Below, in pieces: positions 8,815 to 16,354 of a stretch of DNA of 64,000 bases (positions are counted from its first letter, which is position 1; each line of letters begins with the position of its first letter). Below the pieces are notes generated by a model. That model was not told the DNA's origin and ran no database searches. It saw nothing but the letters and a program-made list of their open reading frames with translations. The stretch spans positions 92,371-156,370 of the forward strand of contig NZ_JAATVY010000016.1 of NCBI RefSeq assembly GCF_011947195.1, written 5' to 3'. Both the position numbers and the translations under genes were made by a program. Origin of the DNA: Planosporangium thailandense. Its GTDB lineage: Bacteria; Actinomycetota; Actinomycetes; Mycobacteriales; Micromonosporaceae.

Positions 8815-9603
8815 GTGTCGCACCGCCCCGCCACGCCGAAGGGCAACCACGATCCGGTCCCGGACCGTGCCCCCGCAGCAGCACCTGCGTCGGTCGCGGC
8901 ACGGGAGCCGGCGCAGCCGCCGCAGGCGGTGCTGTTCGACTTCCAGGGCACGCTCACCCAGGTCGAGGACGCCGTGACCTGGGTACGCGAAGCCGCCCAC
9001 AGCTGCGGAACCGAGCTGGACCGGTCGCGGGCGACCGTCATCGCCGACCGGCTGGTCACGGCCGGCCGGGCCGGCGGCCCCGTGCCCTGCCGCGTACCGC
9101 CGCAGCTGGCGGAGGTGTACGCCGACCGGGACCTGTATCCGGAAGCGCACCGCGCGGCGTACACCGGGCTGGCGCAGACGGTGGACTGCGGCGTCGACGG
9201 GCTCGCGGAGGCGCTGTACGCGCGGCTGCTCAGCCCGACCGGGTGGGTGCCCTACACCGACACCGTCCCGACGCTGAAGGCGCTGCGCGCCGCCGGCGTA
9301 CCGGTGGCGATCGTGAGCAACATCGGCTTCGACATCCGACCGATCACGGCACAGCACGGGTTCGCCGACCTCATCGACGCGTTCGTGCTGTCGTACGAGG
9401 TCGGGCGGTGCAAACCGGATCCGGCGATCTTCCAGCAGGCTTGTGGCCTGCTGGGTGTCGACCCCGAACGCGTGCTGATGGTGGGCGACTCGCCGGCGGA
9501 CGCCGGCGCCGTGGCGGCCGGCTGCCGGGCGCTGATCGTCCCGGCCGCGCCGCCGGGCGGGACGAACGGCATCGGGGCCGTGCTGGACCTCGCCGGTTTG
9601 TAG
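8815..9603 (+). CDS. HAD-superfamily hydrolase
   Basis: This protein has about 262 residues. Motif I is LFDFQGTLT, with Gln replacing the usual Asp/Glu two places after the nucleophile (DFQGT). Motif II is VAIVSNIG, the motif III Lys is in GRCKPDPAIF, and motif IV is MVGDSPADAGA. Together they mark a HAD-IA phosphohydrolase fold. DxQGT in place of DxDGT removes the second Asp, which acts as general acid and base, so activity may be altered. Two starts fit: the ATG at 8803 or the GTG at 8815. The latter sits about seven bases after TATGGT, a good leaderless arrangement. The substrate is unknown. It converges on the lipid kinase with 15 bases between stops. Confidence 0.88.
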   Translation: MSHRPATPKGNHDPVPDRAPAAAPASVAAREPAQPPQAVLFDFQGTLTQVEDAVTWVREAAHSCGTELDRSRATVIADRLVTAGRAGGPVPCRVPPQLAEVYADRDLYPEAHRAAYTGLAQTVDCGVDGLAEALYARLLSPTGWVPYTDTVPTLKALRAAGVPVAIVSNIGFDIRPITAQHGFADLIDAFVLSYEVGRCKPDPAIFQQACGLLGVDPERVLMVGDSPADAGAVAAGCRALIVPAAPPGGTNGIGAVLDLAGL

Positions 9604-9618
9604 GCGGTTTCGCGCCCG

Positions 9619-10554
9619 TCAGGTGAGCACGGTCAGTGCGCCCGGCACGCACGTGACGGCCACCGGGAGCGGGAAGGCCCGCTCGCCGTCGGCGTAGCCG
9701 ACGATCCCGTCGCAGGCCAGCTCGACGGTGCGGGCCCGAAGAGACGTCACCATCGGGTGCTCGACATGGGTGCCCTGGTAGACCCGGGGCTTGATCCGCA
9801 TCAGCGCCATCCGGCCCACCGCGCCGGCGATCACCACGTCGAGCAGACCGTCAGTGACATCGGCCGCCGGGCAGATCCGCATCCCGCCGCCGTAGCTGGC
9901 CGTGTTGCCCACCGCCACCAGCACGGCCTCGACGGAGTGCGCCACACCGTCTAGGCGCAGTGTGTACCGGCGGGGCCGCAGCCGGACCAGCTCACCGAGG
10001 ATGGCCAGGTCGTACCGTCGGGGACCGCGCGGGAAGCGCATCGCGTTGGCCCGTTCGTTGACGATGGCGTCGAACCCGGCGGCGAGCACCGCCCCGTACC
10101 AGCGGCGCCGGCCGTCGTCCGCCCGCATCTGGGCCAGGTCGACCGTGCGGGTACGGCCGGCGGCGAACGCCGCGGCGACGGCGTCCGCGGCAGCGAGGGG
10201 CTGGGTGGGAAGCCCGGTGGCCGCGGCGAAATCATTGCCGGTACCGGCGGCGACGATCCCCAGCGGCACCGGCGTGCCGGCGACGGCCTGGAGCGCGGTG
10301 TGGACGGTGCCGTCCCCACCGACGGCGACCAGCGCTGCCGCGCCGTCGGCGACCGCCGCCCGGCAGGCGTCCTCGGCCCCCGCGGCGTCCGGAGCCTCCA
10401 ACAGCCGAACGGGAGCGCCCGCGGCGCCCAGCCGGGCCAGGACGTCGGGCAGCAACCGGCCGAGCCGGCCCCGGCCAGCCGCCGGGTTGGCCAGCACGGC
10501 GATCTCCCCCGTACGGGCCGAGCCGGTCGTGCCGCTGGTCGCGCTCTTGGTCAC
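9619..10554 (-). CDS. Diacylglycerol/sphingosine kinase-type lipid kinase
   Basis: This 311-residue protein belongs to the DagK/YegS family. The N-terminal IAVLANPAAGRG and the nucleotide-binding VAVGGDGTVHTAL are diagnostic, and GTGNDFAAATGLP follows. The C-terminal half has the second beta-domain (GGGMRICPAADVTDGLLDVV). It should phosphorylate a lipid hydroxyl, such as diacylglycerol, at the inner membrane face with ATP. It lies 27 bases upstream of nothing in its own direction but directly downstream of tatC (stop at 10582), so it is probably the last gene of the tat operon. The exact lipid is not deducible. Confidence 0.93.
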   Translation of the reverse strand: MTKSATSGTTGSARTGEIAVLANPAAGRGRLGRLLPDVLARLGAAGAPVRLLEAPDAAGAEDACRAAVADGAAALVAVGGDGTVHTALQAVAGTPVPLGIVAAGTGNDFAAATGLPTQPLAAADAVAAAFAAGRTRTVDLAQMRADDGRRRWYGAVLAAGFDAIVNERANAMRFPRGPRRYDLAILGELVRLRPRRYTLRLDGVAHSVEAVLVAVGNTASYGGGMRICPAADVTDGLLDVVIAGAVGRMALMRIKPRVYQGTHVEHPMVTSLRARTVELACDGIVGYADGERAFPLPVAVTCVPGALTVLT

Positions 10555-10581
10555 GGCCAGCAGCGTACGGCCGCTGCGGCT

Positions 10582-11562
10582 CTACGTGAAGTCGTCGTAG
10601 CCACTGTCGAGGGGGCGCGGTCGGGTGACCGGGGTGGGCGTCTCGGCCGGCGGGACCGTGTCGATCGGGCCGGCGGCCTCGATCGGATCCACCGCGTACT
10701 CCAGCGGCGAGATCTCGTCGTCACCCACGTCGCCGAACTCTGCCCGGCGGCGGCGCGAGCGTCGGCGGTCGTTGAGGAACGCGAACCCGACCGCCGCGAA
10801 GTACAGCGCCGTCAGCACCATGGCCAGCGCAGTCATGCCGAACGGGTCGGGCGTCGGCGTGGCGATGGCCGAGAACGCGAAGAACAGGAACACGGCAACC
10901 CGCCACCAGCCGAGCAGCCGGCGGGCGCTCGCCATACCGGTGACGTTGAACAACACCACGATCAGCGGGAACTCCAGCGCCACCCCGAATAGGAGCATCA
11001 GGTTGGTGATGAAGGAGACGTACCGGGTGACCTCGAGGTTGGTCGACACGTTGCTCGGCGTGAACGACAGCAGGAACTCCAGGCCCTTCGTCACGACGAA
11101 GAACGCGAGGACCGCGCCCCCGGCGAACAGCGGCGCGGCCGCGCCGACGAACGCGTACGCCCAGCGGCGCTCGTGCCGGTGCAGGCCCGGTGCGATGAAC
11201 GCCCACAACTGGTACAGCCAGATCGGCGCGGCGAGGATCAGAGCGACCCACAGCGCGACCTTCATCTGCAGGACGAAGTAATCGGTCGGGCCAAGCACCT
11301 GCAGCGGGCATTTCCAGTCGGGCGGCAGGTGGTGGCTGCTGTCGAGCGCCATTTTGCGCATGAGATCGCAGTACGGCGAGTTCAGGGCGCTTAGTACCGG
11401 TTTGGCCAGCAGGAACCAGCTGATGATGAAGCCGGCGAGCACCCCCAGACATGCCTTCAACAGGCGGCTGCGCAGCTCCTGAAGGTGCTCCATGAGCGTC
11501 ATGGAGCCGTCGGCGGCCCGGTCGAACTGGGACTGACGTTTCCGTCGGACGGGAAGTGCCAC
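10582..11562 (-). CDS. tatC: Twin-arginine translocase subunit TatC
   Basis: This 326-residue integral membrane protein has the family signature MTLMEHLQELRSRLLKA before the first of six expected membrane helices (ACLGVLAGFIISWFLLA). Later helices include VALWVALILAAPIWLYQLWAFIAPGL and ALYFAAVGFAFL. TatC binds the twin-arginine signal peptide and, with TatA, exports folded proteins. The C-terminal 70 residues are a charged, Pro-rich cytoplasmic tail that is longer than in enterobacteria but common in actinobacteria. tatA ends ten bases upstream, so both are one transcript. The secreted SGNH hydrolase in this window has an ordinary Sec-type signal and is not an obvious client. Confidence 0.97.
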   Translation of the reverse strand: MALPVRRKRQSQFDRAADGSMTLMEHLQELRSRLLKACLGVLAGFIISWFLLAKPVLSALNSPYCDLMRKMALDSSHHLPPDWKCPLQVLGPTDYFVLQMKVALWVALILAAPIWLYQLWAFIAPGLHRHERRWAYAFVGAAAPLFAGGAVLAFFVVTKGLEFLLSFTPSNVSTNLEVTRYVSFITNLMLLFGVALEFPLIVVLFNVTGMASARRLLGWWRVAVFLFFAFSAIATPTPDPFGMTALAMVLTALYFAAVGFAFLNDRRRSRRRRAEFGDVGDDEISPLEYAVDPIEAAGPIDTVPPAETPTPVTRPRPLDSGYDDFT

Positions 11563-11572
11563 GGGCCAGGTG

Positions 11573-11827
11573 CTACTTGTCGCGAACCCGCTCGACCGGG
11601 TCCACGACGCTCGGCCGGTCGTCCTCGGTCGAGGCCAGCGGCTGACGGCCGTGCTGCGCGTCCGCCTTGGCGTTGACGTCGTCGTCGGCCAGGCCCTTGG
11701 TCTCAGCCTTCAGGATGCGCATGGAGCGGCCCAGGCCACGGGCGGCGTCGGGCAGGCGCTTCGCTCCGAACAGCAGGATCAGGACCACCACCAGAACGGC
11801 GATGTGCCACGGTCGAAGACTACCCAT
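11573..11827 (-). CDS. tatA: Twin-arginine translocase subunit TatA
   Basis: This protein has 84 residues. One N-terminal membrane helix (HIAVLVVVLILLFGAKRLPD) is followed by an amphipathic helix (AARGLGRSMRILKAETKGL) and a polar tail. The FGAKRLPD hinge is typical of TatA/E. TatA oligomers form the passage for folded proteins recognised by TatC. The start ATG at 11827 follows GAGGTGG, whereas the in-frame ATG five codons earlier has no ribosome binding site. It is the first gene of the tatA-tatC-kinase operon. Confidence 0.96.
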   Translation of the reverse strand: MGSLRPWHIAVLVVVLILLFGAKRLPDAARGLGRSMRILKAETKGLADDDVNAKADAQHGRQPLASTEDDRPSVVDPVERVRDK

Positions 11828-11944
11828 GTGAAGCCACCTCACAGTGTTTGTCAGTGCCAGCTCATCGTACGTGTGTTTGCGCGCTCGACCCAGCCCGCTC
11901 GCGATGAGCCGCCGATGAAGTCTCAGCCAGCCGACTCGAAGGCG

Positions 11945-12223
11945 TCAACCATCGGACAGCTTTGTTAACGGTCCGCTCGGCTGACGTACACCGCGCGTCC
12001 GTGCCACCTTCGCCTGCACCGCCAGCAGCTCATCGCGCAGCAGCTCGACGCGGTGCTGCAGCGCCGTCACGGCCGGCACCAGCCGCTGCGCCTCCACCAG
12101 GTGCAGCCGCAGCCGGCGCGCGGTGACGCCCACCTCGCCGAGACGCCGCAGCAGCGGCGCCGCGACCACCGCAAGGGCGAGCAGCGGGCCGGCCACGAGC
12201 ACGATGACGATCCCCCAGACCAC
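11945..12223 (-). CDS. Small single-pass membrane protein
   Basis: This 92-residue protein has one N-terminal membrane helix (VWGIVIVLVAGPLLALAVVAAPLL) followed by a likely coiled coil (VEAQRLVPAVTALQHRVELLRDELLAVQAKVARTR, read in two halves). The start is the GTG at 12223. I do not recognise a named family; similar small proteins accompany tatA in related actinomycetes. It is separated from tatA by 117 bases on the same strand and diverges from the toxin gene. A role in envelope organisation is possible but not shown. Confidence 0.65.
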   Translation of the reverse strand: MVWGIVIVLVAGPLLALAVVAAPLLRRLGEVGVTARRLRLHLVEAQRLVPAVTALQHRVELLRDELLAVQAKVARTRGVRQPSGPLTKLSDG

Positions 12224-12343
12224 ACGACGACTCTAGTATGTCGATGCGCGTGCCCGCGCGGGACGCGCCACTGTACGGGACCGCGCCGCGGCGCCGGATT
12301 CACTATGGTGATCTTCTCCGAGACCCCTGTCGGGAGGACCATC

Positions 12344-12367
12344 GTGAATTCGGGACGCGGCCGGTGA
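12344..12367 (+). other. Seven-codon upstream ORF overlapping the toxin start
   Basis: A GTG at 12344 sits a few bases after the strong ribosome binding site GGGAGGA (12332-12338) and encodes MNSGRGR. Its TGA overlaps the toxin start as GTGA at 12364. The toxin GTG itself has no close Shine-Dalgarno sequence, so translation may depend on coupling. A longer in-frame ATG at 12305 is an alternative start for this leader. Confidence 0.4.
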
Positions 12368-14115
12368 GCGCCCCGGTCAACCCGCTCATCGCGGAGCGCC
12401 ACGACACGACGCGCGGCTGGACCGGTATCGGCATCGTCGAGGATGTCCACGACCTGTCCGCCGCGTTCGAGTCGGGAAGCTGGGTCGACGGCAGCCTGGC
12501 CGGGCTGTCCGCCTCGCTGGACACGCTCGGACTCGTCGTCGACCCACTCGGGACCGTCGTCTCATGGGGCGTGTCCTGGCTGTTCGAGCACGTCAAGCCA
12601 CTGTCCGACGCGCTCGACCGGCTCGCCGGCGACCCCGACCAGATCACCGCGTACGCGCAGACCTGGAGCAACGTCTCGGCTGCGGTCACCGCGCAGGCCG
12701 GCGACCTCGGCGCCGCGGTCGGCGCGACGGTGTCCAGCTGGACCGGCGCCGCGGCGGACGCCTACCGTGCGCAGGCCCACGACCTGCAGACCAATGTGCA
12801 GGCCGCCGCCAAGGCCGCCGAGGTCATCGGCAAGATCGTCGAGGGTGCGGGCGTGGTGGTGGCCCTCGTGCGGGGGCTCGTGCGCGACCTGATAGCCGAG
12901 TTCGTATCCGTGCTGGCGGTACGGCTGCCGGAGTGGCTGGCGGAGGAGGGTTGCACCCTCGGCATCGCCACCCCGCTCGTCGTCACCCAGGTCGGCTCGC
13001 TCGTCGCCAAGTGGGCCGCGAAGATCAGTGAGGTCGTCCGCGCCCTCACCCGCAGCTTGCGCAAGCTGTCACAGATTCTCGGCCGGCTGCACGAGCTGCT
13101 CGACGGCGTGTTCGCCGCGCTCCGGTCCGGTCGCCGCGCGGCCGCCGGTGCCGACACCCTCGGGGTGGTCGACTCGTTCGGCGCCCTGCCCTCCCACGGT
13201 GCCCTGCCCGACGGCCTCCCCTCCCACGGCGGCCTGCCGCACTCCGAGCCGGCCGGATGGCACACCGGCGCCGGCTCCCCGGCCGACGGCACATTCTGGC
13301 CCCCGGACTCCGATCTGGGCTCCGCCCCACATGTCGGTAGCCCGGACCCGGGCGTACCCACACTCGCCGGCCAGGTCGAGACGCCGCCCGTCCCGCACAC
13401 GCCCCACACCGCCCCGACGCCGACCGGCACGGTCCCACCCGACCCGTACTACATCAACCGGATCGACGAGGCGCTCGGATCGGGCGGCCCGCCTCGTCGC
13501 ACGCCGGACACGCCGTCACCGAGCCCCCACGAGCCGACCGGACCGCGCACTTTCAGCAGCAACGCCGAAGGGGCCAGGTACGGACAGACGACCTGGGAAC
13601 AGGCCCAGAACCAGCTGACCGACGACCAGCGCCATTTCCTCAACGGCTACACCCGGGAGCGGGATCCCAGGCCCGGAGAGGCACCCAACTACAAGGACAT
13701 CAACGGGTACCTCCGGGGCCGGTCACCGGGCGATCCACAGGTCGAGGCGGCCGTGCGGCACATGGACGAGGCGATGCGCATTCAGCCCGTACCCGAGGAC
13801 GTCGTGGTCCTACGGGAAACCGGATACGAGGCGTTCAACGCCCCCATGCGCCGTTTGGACGGCACAGTGCAGTGCGATCCCGCTTACTTGTCGACGGCGC
13901 TCGGCAACGAGCCCAACTTCAAACCCCAGGCACCGGTGGTTCTCCACCTCCAGGTGCCCGCCGGCACTCCCGCGATGTACATGGAAGGCCTGTCGGTATA
14001 CGACAGCGAACATGAGCTGCTACTCGGCCGCAACCTGCCCTACCTGGTAGAGCGTTCAGAGGAGGTCGGCGGGCGCTGGCACGTCTACGCGCGCGTCATA
14101 ACAGAGTCGAAGTAG
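12364..14115 (+). CDS. WXG100-like protein with C-terminal ADP-ribosyltransferase domain, candidate exported toxin
   Basis: This protein has 583 residues. The N-terminal 230 are helical and WXG100/LXG-like, with Trp126-x-Gly128 in SSWTGAAADAYRA, followed by hydrophobic helices (about 150-215). Residues 250-420 are a Pro/Gly/His-rich linker. The C-terminal domain (about 425-583) matches the ADP-ribosyltransferase exoenzyme fold: YKDINGYLRG, Arg484 in VVLRETGYE, Ser510-Thr511 in AYLSTALG, and a catalytic-type Glu549-x-Glu551 in SEHELLLG. This R-ST-ExE set is expected to transfer ADP-ribose from NAD to a protein target. WXG-type N-termini usually route proteins to type VII secretion; no such machinery is in this window. 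The start GTG at 12364 is chosen because all upstream sequence in frame is unlike a protein. Three candidate immunity genes follow. Confidence 0.82.
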   Translation: MSAPVNPLIAERHDTTRGWTGIGIVEDVHDLSAAFESGSWVDGSLAGLSASLDTLGLVVDPLGTVVSWGVSWLFEHVKPLSDALDRLAGDPDQITAYAQTWSNVSAAVTAQAGDLGAAVGATVSSWTGAAADAYRAQAHDLQTNVQAAAKAAEVIGKIVEGAGVVVALVRGLVRDLIAEFVSVLAVRLPEWLAEEGCTLGIATPLVVTQVGSLVAKWAAKISEVVRALTRSLRKLSQILGRLHELLDGVFAALRSGRRAAAGADTLGVVDSFGALPSHGALPDGLPSHGGLPHSEPAGWHTGAGSPADGTFWPPDSDLGSAPHVGSPDPGVPTLAGQVETPPVPHTPHTAPTPTGTVPPDPYYINRIDEALGSGGPPRRTPDTPSPSPHEPTGPRTFSSNAEGARYGQTTWEQAQNQLTDDQRHFLNGYTRERDPRPGEAPNYKDINGYLRGRSPGDPQVEAAVRHMDEAMRIQPVPEDVVVLRETGYEAFNAPMRRLDGTVQCDPAYLSTALGNEPNFKPQAPVVLHLQVPAGTPAMYMEGLSVYDSEHELLLGRNLPYLVERSEEVGGRWHVYARVITESK

Positions 14116-14137
14116 CGACTGATGGAAGAGGATTGCG

Positions 14138-14518
14138 ATGCTTCAAGGCCCGATGTCGGAGGATCCCCAGTTTCAAACAGTCTGGGCGCCCGACGAATAC
14201 CCGTACACCACGACGTCGGCAGTCCGGTATGTGCCGGTGACCCTTGAGGGCGGCCTCATCGGCTATCTATGGGCGGCCGTCACCGACGACGCCCTCGATT
14301 TCATCCCTTGTACGTCCGGCGGCAGCCGCGCCAACAACGCCAGCGTGAAGTGGGTGCACCGCCTGCGGTGGGCGAAGGCCAACGGGATCACCCCACTGCA
14401 GGCCCTGCGGCACTGGGCCGGGCGGCCGGAAGAACCGCTGACCGGGTACGTACCGGTGGGCGCCGAGCAGGAAGCGCCGAGCCTAGCAACGCTCGAGGCC
14501 CTGGCCGCCTCCGCGTGA
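14138..14518 (+). CDS. Candidate immunity protein, paralogue 1 of 3
   Basis: This 126-residue soluble protein has no signal peptide. A conserved core MSEDPQFQTVW is followed by YVPVTLEGGLIGYLWAAVTDD and ends with WAKANGITPLQALRHWAG and GYVPVGAEQEAPSL. I recognise no family. It starts 22 bases after the toxin stop, with GAAGAGG ahead of the ATG at 14138; the shared second Met (MSEDP) at 14153 is an alternative start. Location and small size fit an immunity protein against the ADP-ribosyltransferase, which is inference from gene order only. Confidence 0.7.
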   Translation: MLQGPMSEDPQFQTVWAPDEYPYTTTSAVRYVPVTLEGGLIGYLWAAVTDDALDFIPCTSGGSRANNASVKWVHRLRWAKANGITPLQALRHWAGRPEEPLTGYVPVGAEQEAPSLATLEALAASA

Positions 14519-14606
14519 ATGTCGGCCGGGACCTGGCACCACCAGCGCCGGGACCATTTCATTCCGAGCAGGCTACGGCCGGAGTCGAAGGAAGGAAGAA
14601 GGCTGC

Positions 14607-14987
14607 ATGCCGCGCGGCCCGATGTCGGAGGACCCCAAGTTCCAAACCATCTGGGAACCCGACCAGTACCCATACACCACTACCTCTTCGGTCAGGTATG
14701 TCCCGGTGACGCTGCAGGGAGACCTGATCGGTTACCTGTGGGCCGCCGTCACCGACGACGCGATCTCCTTCGTGGTCCGCGACAAGGGTGGGGACGCCGC
14801 GTACAACGCCGCCGTGAGGTGGACGCACCGCCTGCGGTGGGCGAAGGCCAACGGGATCACCCCACTGCAGGCCCTGCGCCACTGGGCCGGGCAGCCGGAA
14901 GAACCGCTGACCGGCTACGTACCGGAGGGCGCCGAACAGGAAGCGCCGAGCCTCGGGGCGCTCGAGGCCCTGGCCGCCTCCGCGTGA
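14607..14987 (+). CDS. Candidate immunity protein, paralogue 2 of 3
   Basis: This 126-residue protein is a close copy of the preceding one: MSEDPKFQTIW, YVPVTLQGDLIGYLWAAVTDD, WAKANGITPLQALRHWAG and GAEQEAPSL are shared. A 54-bp block (14825-14878) is identical to 14356-14409 in copy 1, so the duplication is recent or kept uniform by conversion. Differences cluster in the middle (ISFVVRDKGGDAAYNAAV against LDFIPCTSGGSRANNASV), where a partner-binding surface might be. GGAAGGAAG lies upstream of the ATG. No known family. Confidence 0.7.
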   Translation: MPRGPMSEDPKFQTIWEPDQYPYTTTSSVRYVPVTLQGDLIGYLWAAVTDDAISFVVRDKGGDAAYNAAVRWTHRLRWAKANGITPLQALRHWAGQPEEPLTGYVPEGAEQEAPSLGALEALAASA

Positions 14988-15000
14988 GGACGACCTGACG

Positions 15001-15378
15001 GTGCACGACCCGATGTCGGAGGACCCCCAGTTTCATACGGTCTATCTGCCCGACAACTACCCGAAGACCACCGACGCGGCTGTCCGGTACGCTCCGGTCA
15101 CGCTGACCGGCAGACCTGTCGGCTACGTCTGGGCAGCGGTCACTGACGACGCAGGCGGCTTCGTCGGGCTGGGTTCGTCCGGAGCAGACGGGTTCAACGC
15201 GCACGTCGGTTGGGTCGCCCGCTTCCGCTGGGCGAAAGCCAACAACGTGTCACCACTCCACGTGCTACGCCACTTCGCTGGCCTGAAAGAGGACGAGCGA
15301 GCCGGATACGTACCAGACGGCGCCGAGCAGGAAGCGCCCAGCCTGGACGCGCTGAAGGCGGTGGCGGCCGCCGGCTGA
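15001..15378 (+). CDS. Candidate immunity protein, paralogue 3 of 3
   Basis: This 125-residue protein is the most diverged copy: MSEDPQFHTVYLPDNYP, YAPVTLTGRPVGYVWAAVTDD, RWAKANNVSPLHVLRHFAG and GAEQEAPSLDALKAV. It begins at a GTG 13 bases after copy 2 stops and probably is translated from the same message. Its middle segment (GGFVGLGSSGADGFNAHV) differs from both other copies. It ends 20 bases before the convergent pafC stop, so the insert abuts the conserved locus closely. Family unknown. Confidence 0.68.
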   Translation: MHDPMSEDPQFHTVYLPDNYPKTTDAAVRYAPVTLTGRPVGYVWAAVTDDAGGFVGLGSSGADGFNAHVGWVARFRWAKANNVSPLHVLRHFAGLKEDERAGYVPDGAEQEAPSLDALKAVAAAG

Positions 15379-15397
15379 TCACCGGCCGCCAGCGCCT

Positions 15398-16354
15398 TCA
15401 GCAGGGAACCTGCTCCTCGTACGCCGAGAGCGCGGTGCGGGCCTCGGCGCCGACGGCCTCGATGAGCTCCGGCGGCCCAACCACCGTCACCTCCGGCCCG
15501 AGCCCGAGGACCAGCCGGCGCGCCCACGACAGGTCGGAGGCGCGCAGGGACACGAGCCAGTGCTGGCCGGGCTCGGCGCGCACCTCCTCGCACGGGTAGT
15601 ACTCGGTGATCCACCGCGCTCCACGGCTGACCCGCAGCGTGACCAGCGGCTGATCGGGCGTGGCGTGGAAGAGTCCCTCGCTCACGTCGGTGGGCTGGGC
15701 GTCCGGCGGGGGTGCGGCCGGTTCGTCGAGCTCATCGAAGGCGTCGATGCGGTCCACGCGGAAGAGCCGTACCGCCTCGGCCCGGCGGCACCACGCCTCC
15801 AGGTAGGCGCGGTCCCCCACGACGAGCACCCGCATCGGGTCGACGACCCGGTCGGTGGTCTCGTCGCGGGCGGCCGTGTAGTACGTCAGCCGCACCGCGT
15901 GTGCGCGCTCGACAGCGCCGCGCAGGCCGGCGAGCCGGTCGCGGTTGCCGGGCAGCCGGACGGCGACCGGCGGGCTGGCCTCCTCGCCCGCCGCGCTCTC
16001 GATCTTGGCAAGGGCCCGTTCGATGGCGTCCCGGTGCCCCACCCCGGGCGTCTCGGCCAGCAGCCGGAGCGCCACCACCAGGGCCAGCGCCTCGTCGCGG
16101 GTCAGCCGCAGGGGCCGGTCGATGCCGGCGTCGTAGGTGATGGTCACCCGGTCGCCGTCGAGCGCCATGTCGATGAGGTCGCCCGGGCCGTAGCCGGGCA
16201 GCCCGCACACCCACAGCAGCTCCAGGTCGTCGCGGAGCTGGCGCTCGGTCACACCCAGGTCCGCCGCCGCTTCGGCGACCGCGATGCCGGGCCGGGCCAG
16301 CAGGTAGGGCACCAGGTTGAGCAGCCGGGACAGCCGGTCGGTGGAGCCGCTCAC
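15398..16354 (-). CDS. pafC: WYL-domain transcriptional regulator PafC
   Basis: This 318-residue protein has an N-terminal winged helix-turn-helix (LSRLLNLVPYLLARPGIAVAEAAADLGV), a WYL domain (VRLTYYTAARDETTDRVVDPMRVLV) and a C-terminal extension. PafB and PafC act together as the DNA-damage regulator that switches on recA and many repair genes in mycobacteria, independent of LexA. The start GTG at 16354 overlaps the pafB stop by four bases (GTGA), so the two are translationally coupled, in keeping with a heterodimer. It converges with the third candidate immunity gene. Confidence 0.94.
   Translation of the reverse strand: MSGSTDRLSRLLNLVPYLLARPGIAVAEAAADLGVTERQLRDDLELLWVCGLPGYGPGDLIDMALDGDRVTITYDAGIDRPLRLTRDEALALVVALRLLAETPGVGHRDAIERALAKIESAAGEEASPPVAVRLPGNRDRLAGLRGAVERAHAVRLTYYTAARDETTDRVVDPMRVLVVGDRAYLEAWCRRAEAVRLFRVDRIDAFDELDEPAAPPPDAQPTDVSEGLFHATPDQPLVTLRVSRGARWITEYYPCEEVRAEPGQHWLVSLRASDLSWARRLVLGLGPEVTVVGPPELIEAVGAEARTALSAYEEQVPC

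Noticed and set aside
6604..9603. 999-codon plus-strand open frame over helY
   Set aside because: It is antisense to helY for most of its length and reads as Arg/Val/Gly-rich filler; only the final part, from about 8803, is the real HAD hydrolase.
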